In this document: in pieces, positions 1-11,499 of the stretch
Position numbering within the stretch: position 1 is the first letter of the stretch
Layout of the letters: each line of letters begins with the position of its first letter
Assembly (NCBI GenBank): GCA_039519185.1
Contig: CM076854.1
Span: 152,612,736 to 152,676,735, forward strand
Length of the DNA stretch: 64,000 nt
From: Astragalus membranaceus
Lineage: Eukaryota > Streptophyta > Magnoliopsida > Fabales > Fabaceae
Direction: 5' to 3'
Notes under the pieces: generated by a model
Told to the model about the DNA's origin: nothing
Databases searched by the model: none
What the model saw: the letters and a program-made list of their open reading frames with translations, nothing else
Program-made: the position numbers and the translations under genes

Positions 1-228
1 AAATTTAAAATTTTCTGTAACCATTTTAGATTCCTATTTGTTTCCAAATTTTATCTTTATTTGTCATGGATTCAAAATTGTATCATAATGTTAAGAATTT
101 ATTATTTATTTATTTATTAACTTTTTTATGGATTACTTATTAATTAATAAACAGACATTTTGTATCAACCCTAACTAAGATTTGATACTTCTTTTTGTAA
201 AATTCATATAATTAAAGAATTATTAGTA
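1..228. other. AT-rich flank, no gene
   Basis: This AT-rich stretch lies outside the copia LTR that starts at 229. I see no convincing open reading frame, RNA gene or repeat boundary in it. The five bases before the LTR (TAGTA) do not match the five bases after the partner LTR at 47461. Confidence 0.5.
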
Positions 229-454
229 TGTTCTGAAATAAACTCAAATAGAGCAAGAACAAGAATAGAAGATGAGAGAATAATAGAGCTATTGTATTGT
301 ACTCTTCAAAGGTATCTTCTACAATGTCATATGAGTCCTATTTATAGGCTCAAGTATTGTAACCTATGATTTGCATTTAACATACAATGATCAATAATAA
401 TAAGGAATAATGCCGTAGGAGTTACAATTGCATTAGACATCCACGTTATTCACA
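229..454 (-). repeat. Copia 3' LTR
   Basis: The segment starts TGTTCTGAAATAAAC and ends TTCACA, and is repeated with small changes at 47234-47461. On the minus strand the purine-rich tract AAGGGGGAG (about 459-467) lies just before it, which makes this the 3' LTR of the minus-strand element. It contains a CTATTTATAG promoter-like motif near 336. Confidence 0.85.
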
Positions 455-499
455 ATACTCCCCCTTGGATGTCTATTAAGGATATGCCTCATTAAAAAC

Positions 500-2275
500 T
501 TACTGAGAGCAAAAAAAACCAGTGGGAAAAAATCTCAGTGAAGGAAAAAGAGTACAACATCCTTTGCTTGAAGGCTTCCTCGTTAAAAACCTTACCAGGA
601 AAACCCATTGGGACAAACCCGCGGAGAAGGAAAAAAAGAGTGCAGAACATATGTATTTCTCCCCCTCATGCATGTAATAATCTCTAAGACGACGAAGACC
701 AATCTTCCTTGTTAACTGTTCAAAAGTTTTGCTTGGCAATGACTTTGTCAGAAGATCTGCTAAATTTTCACAGGAGCGAATTTGTTGGATGTTAATAGCA
801 CCACTCTTTTGAAGATCACGAGTGAAGAAGAACTTTGGTGAAATATGTTTTGTCCTATCTCATTTAATATACCATTCTTTCAATTCAGCAATGCATGCAG
901 TGTTATATTCATACATAGTTGTTGCAATTGAGCAATGCATGCAGTGTTATCTTCATACATAGTTGCAATCATTTTCTCAGAAGACAAACCACAGGTTTCT
1001 TGTATATGTTGAATTACTGACCTTAACCAAACGCATTCTCGACTTGCCTCATGTAGTGCTAAAATTTCTGTATGGTTGGATGATGTGGCTATTATGGTTT
1101 GTTTTACAGACCTCCATGAAATGGATGTATGACCACATGTAAACAGATAGCCTGTTGGTGATCTACCATTATGAGGGTCATATAAATAACCCTGCATCTG
1201 CATAACCAGTTAAATCTGACTTTGATTCATTTGAATAAAACAAACTCATATTGATTGTACCTCTCAAAGGTAACGAAGTACATGCTTGACTCCATTCCAA
1301 TGCCTTCGTGTAGGTGAAGAACTATATCATGCTAATAAATTGACAGCAAATGATATATCAGGACGTGTATAATTAGCAAGGTACATTAGTGCGCCAATTG
1401 CACTAAGATATGGTACTTCAGGACCAAGTAGTTCCTCATCCTTTTCTCGAGGTCTAAATGGATCTTTATTCACATCTAGTAATCTTACAACCATTGGTGT
1501 ACACAGTGGATGTGATTTGTCCATGTAAAACCGTTTTAGCACTTTTGCTATATAAGTTTCTTGATGTACAAGAATTCCATTTCTTAAATATTCAATTTGT
1601 AATCCCAAACAAAATTTTGTCCTTCCTAAGTCCTTCATCTCGAACTCTTTCTTTAAGCAATCTATAGCTTTTGGAAGCTCCTCAGGAGTTCCAATAATAT
1701 TTAAGTCATCCACATAAACAGCAATTATAGCAAATATTCTTTTCCTGATCTTTTCATAAAAATGCATGGACATATGGGGTCATTTTTATATCCCTCCTTT
1801 AACAAATATTCACTGAGATGATTATACCACATGCGTCCAGATTGTTTAAGTCCATAGAGAGACTTATTCAACTTGATCGAATAATCTTCTCGAAAGCCTG
1901 GATTGTTTGTCTTAGGAAAACGAAATCCTTCAGGGAGTTTCATATAAATTTCACTATAAAGTGAACCATATAAATATGCTGTAACAACATCCATCATATG
2001 TAAATTTATCCCCTCACGTACTACTAGACTAATTAAGTATCGAAAAGTACTTGCATCCACTATAGGTGAATAAGTTTCTTCAAAATCGATGTCAGGCCTT
2101 TGTGAAAATCCTTGAGCAACAAATCGAGCTTTGTATCTCACAATATCACCATTTTCATTTCGTTTTCGTACAAAAACCCACTTATATCCAACTGGCTTCA
2201 CACCTTCAAGCGTTCGGACTACAGGTCCAAAAACATTTCTCTTACAAAGTGAGTTTAATTCCGCTTCAATTGCAT
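500..2275 (-). pseudogene. Copia reverse transcriptase and RNase H remnant
   Basis: This is the pol part of the copia element, which would copy retroelement RNA into DNA. Minus-strand pieces in order are: the RT start with KPVGYKWVFVRKR and KARFVAQGF (about 2200-2100); SLYGLKQSGRMWY (about 1860); the catalytic YVDD (about 1710); GALMYLANYTRPDI (about 1375); and RNase H with GYLF, ISW, an E in the TEILAL-like segment and an EDN motif (about 1170-930). The C-terminal LADLLTKSLP-like segment lies near 750 and the protein end near 660. Frameshifts occur near 1750, 1330 and 900, and a roughly 42-bp duplication (about 890-965) disrupts the RNase H region. It is non-functional. The lineage may be Ale/Retrofit-like, but this is uncertain. 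Confidence 0.88.
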
Positions 2276-2727
2276 CTTTCTGTAATACCCTAATATCTCA
2301 ACCGCCGAAGAAATACTAGAATACACTTTACAGTATACATCAGAGTAAAATTCCTGTCTTTAGATATTGAATAAAACTAAAACTTGATATAAACTCATCA
2401 TGCGATCTTTCACGTTTCGTAATTTCAATTAGAAGTACATAATTAATATAAAAACCATATTTTATTTTCCTTCCCACATCCTAATGTCCAATATCCAATA
2501 CAGAAATAGCGGAAACGATTTATAACTTCTAATACCGATACAAGTCATAATATCGAAATTACAAAGAAAACAAGGGAAGCAACATAATCACTAAACTAGA
2601 TCCTCAGCAGTCTCCATGACTACCATATGGTACATCGGCTAACCATGCTCCCCGCTATTGGCATTCCCTGTTTCTCTGAAAAACAACAACATTTGAAGGG
2701 TGAGATAAACATTATCTCAGTGAGTCC

Positions 2728-4087
2728 TGATAACTCTCCATTTGTAGAGTTATTTATGCATTTCTATTCGTAAATCATTGTGAATTTGCATGCTTAGGCT
2801 AGAAATTATGTAAATATTTGTGTTTAATTAGGGAAAAAGGAATCAAGAACTGAATTGGAATATATTTGGCACAAATGGTGCCCTTGTGAAATTTCTAAAT
2901 GTTTTCTGTCTAAGTGCTATAGCATCAGCTGCTATAGCATCACTGTGCGCAGCAGAGCTGGGACCCACTTGAAGACAGCAGCAGAAAGCAGATCTGCAGT
3001 GAATCCTAACCTGTCCAGTCAGCGCCTCCCTATTGCCACAATTCATGCCGATGCAGCCACCCTCCCACCACTTGCACTTCACCACTTGTCTACCATGGGG
3101 GGACAACATACCTTTAGTTGGTGAAAAGAAGACCCACTTGCTTCATCCACTTGCAAGAAAGGAGGGAAAACTCGACTATAAAAGCAAGCCTAGACTCCGC
3201 ACTTAAACTTCTCTGGTTTTAGAGGAAAAATACAATGATAAGCTGTCCTCTTAGTTCCATTGAAGATCCACCATAGAATCCACTAGAAGATCGTGTTCGG
3301 TTCATGCTGTAGCACTGTCAGCACACCAGTTCATGCGTAGGAGTTGGAGGAGTGTATCTTTTGCACATTCTTCTTCTACTTTCTGTTTTGGTGACATGAA
3401 CTCCATTATTTGTAAGTTGTTGATATTGCTAAACATGAGCTAAACATCTTGTAGTTGGATTGCTTAAGCTTTGTAATGACTCTGTATGTGTTAGTAATAT
3501 AATATTATGATGTATGCATTTCAATCTTTGTGTTTTAATGCTTTCAAACTTGTTTTGGGATTAGCTAACTATAACAAGTGCATTCATGGGTTCGGAAATG
3601 GTTCATGATTCGATCTCAAAGAGTGATGTGAGTGAGTGGTTGTTTTAAGGGCACTTAGAACAATCTTTGCCCAAACCTAGACATAGGAGGGCTTAGTTCA
3701 TAGAGTGAATACTGTGGGGTCTTTAATATACAAAGGTGAACTTACTTGAAGCCTAGACATAGGATCTTGTCACGAAACCTTGGTGAAAGTGACCGAAAGG
3801 CACGCAACATATGCTACAGCACTCAATGCTATAGCACTAACATAGAAGAGAAATTGCTTAGTAAAAGCAATCCAACTAAGTCTTCACCATATAGTTTCCT
3901 TTTTATTTCCTTGCAAACCAAACCTTTATTTTACTACCCTCAAATAGTGTTTTTATTTTACACACTGATTTGCTAAGTTATGACAACTGTAAATTAAATA
4001 CAATCCCTGTGGGTTCGACCTGTATTTCTACTGTATTACTTGTTGCGACTGCGTATACTTGTGCATCTGTTTGTAAAATCCACAACA
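2728..4087 (+). repeat. 5' LTR of the AGTCC-flanked element
   Basis: The 1,360-bp LTR starts TGATAACTCTCC and ends CACAACA. It is repeated at 12784-14191, where the copy is longer by two small inserts. It holds several TGCTATAGCA-type palindromes (about 2915, 2930 and 3825). Confidence 0.9.
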
Positions 4088-4093
4088 AGTTTT

Positions 4094-4111
4094 TGGCGTC
4101 GTTGCCGGGGA
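4094..4111 (+). other. Primer binding site
   Basis: TGGCGTCGTTGCCGGGG follows the 5' LTR by six bases. It begins with TGG, as expected for pairing with a tRNA CCA end. From general knowledge of Athila-like elements it fits the tRNA-Asp 3' end with one change. Confidence 0.7.
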
Positions 4112-4446
4112 TTGAAATTAATTTTACTGTTGAAATTCTTAGCATATTAGTGTCGCTTTTACTCTTGTGTTTATTTATGATGCTACATCACAGGATGCTA
4201 TAGCATATGCACAAGCTCAATTCACCAGAATTTCAACTTGATCCTGTGATAGTTAGTTTCTATTGTTTAGTTGGTAAGTTCAGTTAGTTTAGATTCTGTT
4301 GTTTAGTGTGTTCTGTGTTTCAACAATTTTTGTTTTTTTTTCTCGAATTTTTATTGTACTTTGTGTTTGTAATATGTTCTCTCTGTTGTTTTTAGTGTCA
4401 CTCTTTGTGTTTAGTGTTTTGTGAAAAAAAAATCCCACTTTATGCC

Positions 4447-5297
4447 ATGGACCATTGGAGTTTTTACTATATTCAAGACTTGAATGCTCAACAACAATGT
4501 TTCAATTATGATTCCCATGGGAATGAACATGAAAGGGGCTGTTATGAGACAAATCCATATTCTCAAGCTCAAACCGAAAGATTACATGAGGACAACTCTA
4601 GCTTAAAAGAACTCTTAGCTCAATCCATTGAATTTATGAAGGTGGAGCGTGACAACTTTGAAAGGGACTGTTATGAGACAAATTTCATGCCCATGATAAC
4701 CCCAAATATGGATTGTGGCATGGGAAACTTTGTGTGTGAGCAAGAACCAAGTTGCAAGCTCAAACTAAAGGATTCCAAGAGACCATCTCCAACTTCCACG
4801 AATTTGTAGCTCAATCTCTTGAGGATATAAAAGTGGCTAGTGACAACTTTCAAGTGTCATGTAAGAATAGAGAGGCTCACCTTATGACAATTATGGAGCA
4901 TATAAAAAAAGAGAGTTGTATTGAAGAGGTGGTTGAGCAAGAGAAAGAAAAAGAGAGTGTAGAGTGTGAACTTGAATGTGGTCATTTGGAAATAGTGGAA
5001 GAAAATCAAAAAATTTGTGTAGTTGTAGAACAAGAAAATTTCAAAAATAGTGGTGACACGGAAGAAAAGCCAAGGTTGAGGTATGTGACAATTGAGACTC
5101 AACTCTTGGTAATTGAAGAAAAGAGTCATCCACAAAATGAGCATCAATTTTTTCAAGAGAGGGGGAACTCCTATCCCAAATGCTTATTGGTTGGGGCATG
5201 GGAACACTTGCTTTCCTATGCTAAATACATGGGATTTCTAACAAAAAGGAGAAAGCGGAAGGATGATATTTTCTTCTTGTCCTATTATCCACCCTAA
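4447..5297 (+). pseudogene. Gag-like coiled-coil remnant of a non-autonomous element
   Basis: The reading frame from ATG 4447 covers about 120 residues and then continues in a second frame from about 4752 to 5297, so there is one frameshift. The protein is acidic and rich in Glu, Gln, Asn and Lys. It has an internally repeated block (ERDCYETN-type at about 4535 and 4668, with QSIEFMKVERDNF and QSLEDIKVASDNF as related copies), which suggests a coiled coil built by duplication. I see no zinc knuckle or enzymatic motif. It sits just after the PBS, where gag would lie, and is followed by a GGGAGGCAACCCAG segment that recurs after the second reading frame at 11166. Its function is unknown. Confidence 0.5.
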
Positions 5298-5539
5298 CTT
5301 GGGTTTTGAATATCAAGTCTGGCTAAAGACTATAAATTAAGTGCTACCGGGAGGCAACCCAGTTTTTAGGACTAATTGTGTTTTCTGTGTGTTTTTGTTT
5401 TTAATTTTGCAGGTATTAATAAGAGGCCTTGTGGTATGTATGTGCTGTCAATTATGCAAGAATTTTGATGCTGTAGCACCATGTGTTACAACACTAGTGG
5501 CTGAGTGTTGAACATGTAGTCCAAATAGTCAAAAAAAAT

Positions 5540-5793
5540 GTGATGATGAGAAAAATGAAGGAGAGTGTAGTGAGCAAGAAGAAGAGAGAAGTATGGAATG
5601 ATCCTCCATTTTTCATCCACCCACACCACCCACCCAAAACCTTTCCACCACACTTTCACCACCTAAAAACACCTTCTTCATCACAGAAACCCATTTCTCA
5701 CAATTCCAGACCTTCATCCACCCCCACCTCAAGCCAAACCATCAAACCTTATCCCAAAATCTTCCCCATTTCCAAAACAACCCGCTCCACACA
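5540..5793 (+). pseudogene. Pro/His/Ser-rich reading frame cut by the CACTA insertion
   Basis: An open frame from about 5540 encodes a short basic segment followed by a region dominated by Pro, His, Ser and Thr. It is interrupted at 5793 by the CACTA element. The same compositional style resumes just past 10785 for about 25 codons, so the two ends were probably one frame. No domain is recognisable. It may be non-coding internal sequence of the retroelement. Confidence 0.35.
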
Positions 5794-5811
5794 CACTAAT
5801 GGAAAAAAGTC

Positions 5812-6560
5812 TTTTTATATCGGTTAAAATTGACATTTCATATCGGTTCCCGAACCGATGCCGAAAAAGGAGATATAAAAAATAGGGACATTTCATATCG
5901 GTTCCTGAACCGTTATGAAAAGTTGTTTTTAATTTTTATATCGGTTGCCCCTAGAACCGATATGAAAAGTCTCTTTTTTTTAAAAAAAAAAGAGACTTTT
6001 CATATCGGTTCCCATAGAAAACCGATATGAAAAGTCTCTTTTTTAAAATAAAGGCTAAATATATATTTTGGCCCTTTATCTTTGGGGTTGTGGTCACTTT
6101 GGCCCTTTATCTTTTTTTTTCTCATTTTAGACCCTCATGTTTTTTGTGTGTGTCATTTTGGCCCCTGCCGTTATCATTTTGGTCCCTTATGTTTTTAATT
6201 GATTTCATTTTAGTCCCTTATGTTTTTAATTGATTTCATTTTGGGCCCTTATGTTTTTAATTGATTTCATTTTCGTCCTTAAAAATTTGCCTAAAAAAAC
6301 ATAAACATAACGGCAGGGGCCAAAATGACACACACAAAAAACATGAGGGTCTAAAATGAGAAAAAAAAAAGATAAATGGCCAAAGTGACCACAACCCCAA
6401 AGATAAAGGGCCAAAATATATATTTAGCCTAAAAAAAAGAGACTTTTCATATCGGTTCCCATAGAAAACCAATATGAAAAGTCTCTTTTTTTTAAAAAAA
6501 AAATGAATTTTAACATCGGTTTTTTATGGGAACCGATATGAAAAGTCTCTTTTTTAAAAA
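5812..6560. repeat. Left subterminal repeats of the CACTA element
   Basis: Repeated units of the type TTTCATATCGGTTCCC...AACCGATATGAAAAG occur in direct and inverted orientation, so each pair can fold back. Units of the same sort recur at the right end (about 10545-10765). In CACTA elements subterminal repeats are the known binding sites for the TnpA-like transposase protein. Confidence 0.8.
6053..6429. mobile_element. Foldback/MITE-like inverted-repeat element
   Basis: The left arm GGCTAAATATATATTTTGGC is matched in reverse at 6410-6429, and the pairing runs on through CCCTTTATCTTTGGGG and its complement for over 100 bp per arm. The centre has four tandem units of the type CCTTATGTTTTTAATTGATT. 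It lies between two copies of a subterminal CACTA unit (5992-6045 and 6439-6493). No clear target-site duplication can be fixed in the A-rich flanks. Confidence 0.7.
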
Positions 6561-7469
6561 AAAAAAAGTAAAAAAAGTCAGGGAGTCCTTATCCTCATTT
6601 CCCCCACACAGCTAGCTCTCTTTCATAATTCTCTAAGGAAGACATCCCCACTAAAATATTTGCGCTCTTGTTGAGTAAATTATGGCATGCACGCACACAC
6701 AAGAGTCACCTGCTTTCCATCTTCTATTTCCTCATGAAGTTATAAGACAAATTAGTTTCAAACCGTAAAAAATGACAAATAAACATTTGTTTCACCAAAA
6801 GACAGCGCAAGATTGTATTGATCATCATCCAAGTACTCAAACAAGAACAACACTTCAACTAAAAAAAACACATGCCAGACAGCAATATATATTCACTAAT
6901 AGTACCACCACATAATTTGAATGTCAACCTGATCTCTCAAGATACATAAATGGCCATCAAACTCAGAAATAATGCCTTTAAGTTCAAATCTCCTTTATTA
7001 ACATTCTAAAGGACATACGCTGTAAATAAAAATAACAGCTAGTAATAGGTTGCTACAGATTTTCTTCATTCCTGCAAACAAAAAATTGAAACACAACAAG
7101 TTAGAACACAAGCAAATACATTAAAGAAGACATTGAGAAAAGATATTAACTTAGTTACAGCAAGAGTTAATTTAGGAAAAGCAGCTTTATTTCAAACAAC
7201 ATTTTTTTGAAGGAAAACTTAAGATTATAATAATTGTTCACTAAATATATTCTCAGCTTTACACTTAAGGCCCACCAGAGTTTACAACTCTATAGTATCA
7301 AATGCCAGCCACTTGCACTCTGTCTAGCAACTAAATATATTCTCATCCACATCTATTTCTGTTCAACTGAATAGCAACTAGAAAAAGCCCTAACAATCTT
7401 ACAAACACAGCATTCTTCAGAAGTCTGATATCTCCAAGATTTCATATCAATAGAAAACTAGAATCAAAC

Positions 7470-7573
7470 CTCTCTCCATCTTTCATGTTATCATGATCAT
7501 CAACCCAAAACATATGTGAGCATGCATACACAGCTCTGCATTGATCTGGCTTCTTCAAAAGCTTTGCTGGATA
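7470..7573 (-). pseudogene. VPS35: Captured VPS35-like exon
   Basis: On the minus strand an AG acceptor precedes 7573 and a GT donor follows 7470. The 104-nt exon reads KKPDQCRAVYACSHMFW followed by VDDHDNMKDGER, which I recognise as a conserved stretch near the C-terminus of the retromer subunit VPS35. VPS35 is a roughly 790-residue cargo-sorting protein, so this is one exon out of many. Its place inside a CACTA element shows capture. It has no start, no neighbouring VPS35 exons that I could find, and no likely function. Confidence 0.72.
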
Positions 7574-7826
7574 CTATCCAATGAAAAGGCACCAAAAATG
7601 AAAATCAATAGATAAGAAATACACCAAGAACTCTGTAAATAACAGAATTTAAAAATTACCCCCGTGGCCTTGTGAGTTAAAGTATCCCTGTTCTCGACAC
7701 CAAAGACATGCATCCTTTGAAGACACAAGAAATTACTGAATATAATACATTTAAAGCATACTTAGATGAGCCTAATGTCATTATAGAAGAACACACAAGA
7801 AACAAAAGACACCTAATATTGACGAC

Positions 7827-8220
7827 CTACATCAATAGCTTCATGCATGTCAGGTACACCTTCAGTAACATTTTCTCCAATCTTCTCATATCCTCTGCAA
7901 TGCATCAGAAGTTAAGCTGATATTAGCATAAACAAATGAAAAAACCTTGTTTGGCATATACTGAATTGACGCTTATGTACAAAGTAGATAGGATGGATAT
8001 ATATGAATATAAAGTTCAATTCACTCAAGCAAGCATACCTGAACCCAGTAGCCTTAGTCATTTTGAGCTTTTCATTCATTACATCTTCAGTAATTCCACC
8101 ATCAGCCAAGGATTTTTCCCCTGCTGTCAGCAGATACATCATAAACTTATCCATCCTCCTAGAAAACTTTGGTGCTACCCAGCCATCAGTTGAGAAAGAC
8201 TTGATTTCACCAGCAATCCT
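7827..8220 (-). pseudogene. Captured exons resembling a 2-oxoglutarate/Fe(II) dioxygenase
   Basis: Two minus-strand exons with good splice signals, 8220-8039 and 7894-7827, join in phase (AG plus A). They encode KMTKATGFRGYEKIGENVTE followed by GVPDMHEAID, which resembles the N-terminal (DIOX_N) region of plant 2-oxoglutarate-dependent dioxygenases. The upstream part of the first exon (DGWVAPKFSRRMDKFMMYLL and around) I cannot place, so the exon may already be chimeric. The iron-binding HxD...H core is absent. It lies between the kinase and VPS35-like pieces on the same strand. Confidence 0.5.
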
Positions 8221-8547
8221 CTGGAGGCAGAGAACACCAAGATCAAAAGCTAAAGAAGGCAATGACTGAGAATGAAGTTTGAGAAAAAGCATCATGAGAC
8301 GTAAATCATGAGCCAAGATTAACACAAAAACCAAGATTAACAGTATCAATGATAAAAAAATTAGCAATTAAAGTCTGTTTTTAATGACCACCACTCCACT
8401 TTGTCAGAGAGTATAATAGGCATGATTAACAATTGAACAAACAGATACAGTACATGCAAGCAGAGTAACCAAAGGGTGTTGGTTCGGGTTTGTATGTACA
8501 AAGGAGAAGAAACATTAAACGAAGGGAAAAATTAAAGGTGAAGCACT

Positions 8548-9225
8548 TATCAGACATATTCATAAACAAGAAGCCTATTGTTTCCTTCTGAGCATGAACC
8601 TAGCAGAATGACCACATTCTCATGTCTGGCTTTGCCTAGTACATTGACTTCAGACTTAAATTCCTTCTCTCTCTGGAAGCTTGCTCTTTTATGTTGCTTA
8701 ACAGCAATTGTCATTCCATCCAGTTGCCCTTTGTAGACATATCCAAAGCCACCTTCTGACAGAAGAGTTTTAGCAGAAAATCCCTGTGTATAACCAGCAA
8801 ATAACCTTTAGTTAGTCAATGAATAATTGGGTATTGTAAGTTGTTAAATTTAACTAGTTTCTATGTTTAGTAGAGAGAGGAATTCTCCTTGACAGAGACC
8901 TTATAATTTGAATGCCAGTTCTGAAAACATGATAGAAACTAAGGAACAAAATTGTAAGATTCTAAATTATAAGAGTTCTGAAAACATGATAGAAACTAAG
9001 GAACAAAATTTTGTATTGTTTTCTGAACACAGTTTTAGGCCAAGGCAAAAAGATTTGAATGCCAGAAACTGAACACATGATGTCACAGAAGAATGAATGT
9101 ATCTATGTATAGCCAAATGCATAAATGGCAGCAGACTGTAGACACTCTTAGAAAATTTAGACAACTTTTCTTACCTCTTGCGGTGCTTTTGATAGGTCTT
9201 CCATTGTCAAAACTAGGCACTTATC
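8548..9225 (-). pseudogene. Captured receptor-like kinase exons (N-lobe only)
   Basis: The first exon (9225-9175, 17 codons, flanked by AG and GT) reads into a second exon starting at 8783. The second exon carries the glycine-rich loop GGFGYVYKG, the lysine motif IAVKQHKR, RHENVVILLGSC and NRLLVYEYV, and then a stop near 8548. These are kinase subdomains I to V of a plant receptor-like or PERK-type kinase. The catalytic loop HRD and the DFG motif are missing, so no activity is possible. The introns and splice sites are kept, which indicates capture at the DNA level. Confidence 0.8.
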
Positions 9226-9915
9226 CTGTCATAATGAAGTGTAAGTACTAGACAAATACAATGAATGTGTATAAAAGAAAACAACTTATATACCCAACTT
9301 AATAGATTTTTCCACACTTCATTCATAAACTCTAAATGTAAAATATAATATACCTCTCTTAGCGGCTTGCATAATATCATTCACATCTTCTCCAGAAGAG
9401 AGGCACAAACTGACTTTTGGGGTAGGCATTGCCACGAGGGTTTGTGTTCAAAACCAAAAACAAAAAGATTTGAGCATGTGCCGACAATAACATACTATCA
9501 ATTTATATGTCAAACTCCATTTAGTGGAATGTTAAAAATAAAAGCATCCTGCAAAATGTAATAAAACATTCTATTGAAAATTCAAACACGGTAAGCATTT
9601 CCAGGTTCATTTGGCAGTTTAGTCAAATAAGCTAATAGAAAGAAATGCAATTTACCTATACAGCCACCCATATGCAGTGTTTAAGATTAGAGACCACAGA
9701 ATACATGCTTATCTCCAGAATGTAAAGAGGTAAAGTTGCCACCATAAGAAATAGCTGAACAGAGAGATTGAACTGAATTTATCCTAAATGAAGTCTCAGA
9801 CCACAATCGAAACAAGTTAGTTACATCTGCATATGAGATCTGATACTCCAATATAATATCAGTGACAAATGCATCCTTTAATATTCAGGTGACACAATGT
9901 AAAACAGAATTTAGA

Positions 9916-9990
9916 GAAGGGTGTTGGTTAGGGTTTGTATGTACAAAGGAGAAGAAACATTAAACGAAGGGGAAAATTAAAGGTGAAGCA
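9916..9990. repeat. 75-bp internal direct repeat
   Basis: The run beginning GGGTGTTGGTTAGGGTTTG recurs nearly identically at 8473-8548 (GGGTGTTGGTTCGGG...). Both copies lie inside the CACTA element, 1.4 kb apart, one ending at the kinase fragment. A second short tandem repeat (AGTTCTGAAAACATGATAG, about 54 bp apart) lies at 8919-9010. Confidence 0.75.
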
Positions 9991-10302
9991 ATTTTTACCT
10001 TCGTTGAGTAGTGTGATTGAAAACCTTGTGAACTTCTGTACCTGCAAACAACATTTACGAAATCAGGGTTTTACAATCTTGAAGAAAAACAGAAATCAAC
10101 AAGGGGTTAGAGTGAATCTACCTAGGGTTGATCTTCGGAAGTGTTCTAGGTTGAGATTCTTGCACTCAATCTGCAAGAATCACTGGAAAATAGGGAACCC
10201 TAGCAGAGGGTGAGTTGAGAGACGAAGGGAGAAGAAAGAACGGCTCAAGAAGAAGAGAGGAAGTGGAAACCGTGTATAAGCCAGCAACCGTGTTGGAGCG
10301 AT

Positions 10303-10490
10303 TTTGAGATTCGCGACGTTGCAGAGAGAGAAGTTACAGAGAGAGCAGCTCGGAGATAGCGACGTTGTAGAGGGCGACGTTGTAGAGCTCGGAGATAGCT
10401 CGGAGAGCTCGGAGATAGCTCGGAGAAGTTACAGAGAGAGCAGAAGAGTGCGATTAGGGAGAGGGCGATTAGGGAGAGAGGAATGAGCGA
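10303..10490. repeat. GA-rich short tandem repeats in the CACTA element
   Basis: Units such as GCGACGTTGTAGAG, AGCTCGGAGATAGCTCGGAG and GTGCGATTAGGGAGAGG are each repeated two to three times. An ATG frame runs through, but its composition follows the repeats and I do not regard it as a gene. Confidence 0.6.
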
Positions 10491-10864
10491 AGAATGAGAG
10501 GAATACGCGAACAGAAAGTGAAAAGCCTAATTTTATTTTTTAGTTTCTATAACGGGTGGTGTTTTGACCCGTTATAAAAGCCTTGATTTTTTCACTTTCT
10601 ATAACGGTTATGAAATAGACCCGATATGAAAGATGGTTTTTACACTTTCTATATCGGTTCCTGTGGAAACCGATATAAAAAGTGTAATTTTAATTACAAA
10701 ACTGCCACCGCGTCACTTTTAACATCAGACCGTTTTTAACCGATATAAATAGCAGTTATAAAAAGCATTTTTTCCACTAGTGACAAGTCCCCATCATCCA
10801 AGCAACTTCCCCCACCAAAACAAAAATCATCTTAGCCTCACAAAAGAAAAACTGAAAAACTGAA

Positions 10865-11499
10865 GTGCAGAGAGTGAATGTTGTCACAGGTGGTGCTATA
10901 ACATCAGTATCAGAAGGCAGTACCACAGCACCAAAGAAAGCTGTAAGAACAAAAATGGTTGCCAAAAAGAGGTCAAAGGTCCCTGATTCTGTTGTGAAGG
11001 AACTTGATTTTGTTGTGGCCAAAACAGACGATTGGTACCCTCCTACTCCACCAGAGCCCCCATTGGCCAAAGATTCAATGCAAGATGTTTTTCAAAATTT
11101 GATGCACCAAGGGAGATACCTACCGCAAGACTTAGTCGGGCTGAGGACTCTTAAACTAAGCGCTTCTGGGAGGCAACCCACAATTTTGTAACTAACCATT
11201 TTGTTATTTTTAAGTCTTTTTGTTTGTGCGGGAATTTTGGAGTTAAGCTTCAGAAGTGGTTATAGCACTTGGTGCTATAGCATGAGATGCTATAGCATCA
11301 GTCATGCATCTGTGTAATCTCATCAGAAAAAGCAGAGAAGGAAAAAGCTGATGCCGTAGCATCCAGTGCTACAGCATCAACTGCTGAGGAAGAAGCCCCC
11401 CAGGAACCCAAGAAGAAGAAACAGAAAACAGAAAAGAAACCAGCCCAGAAGCCAAGCAGGATCAGTAGCAGGCTTAAAACTGGGTTAGCAAGAAAATAA
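10865..11499 (+). pseudogene. Second internal coding remnant of the AGTCC-flanked element
   Basis: Two frames are visible. The first, about 10865-11188, encodes a roughly 107-residue segment with a Lys/Arg-rich patch and a Pro-rich patch (WYPPTPPEPP). The second, about 11335-11499, ends in a strongly basic tail (EPKKKKQKTEKKPAQKPSR). TGCTATAGCATC-type palindromes fall inside frames as Ala-Ile-Ala-Ser or close variants. Neither matches a known retroelement protein. This region is the part of the internal domain to the right of the CACTA insertion. Confidence 0.35.

Larger units (their letters stand above)
5794..10782. mobile_element. CACTA (En/Spm) transposon carrying host gene pieces
   Basis: The ends are CACTAATGGAAAAAAG and, on the other strand, CACTAGTGGAAAAAATG. 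A perfect 3-bp duplication ACA flanks them (5791-5793 and 10783-10785), and 3 bp is the size known for this superfamily. The subterminal parts are full of ATATCGGTT units in both orientations. No transposase is recognisable, so the element is non-autonomous. The interior holds exon-like pieces with intact splice signals from at least three unrelated host genes, all on the minus strand, which makes it a Pack-CACTA-type element. It sits inside the internal region of the AGTCC-flanked retroelement. Confidence 0.9.

Noticed and set aside
7660..7715. A further captured exon (HVFGVENRDTLTHKATG-like, minus strand).
   Set aside because: Splice signals are only partly convincing and I could not link it to a family, so it is not listed as a feature.
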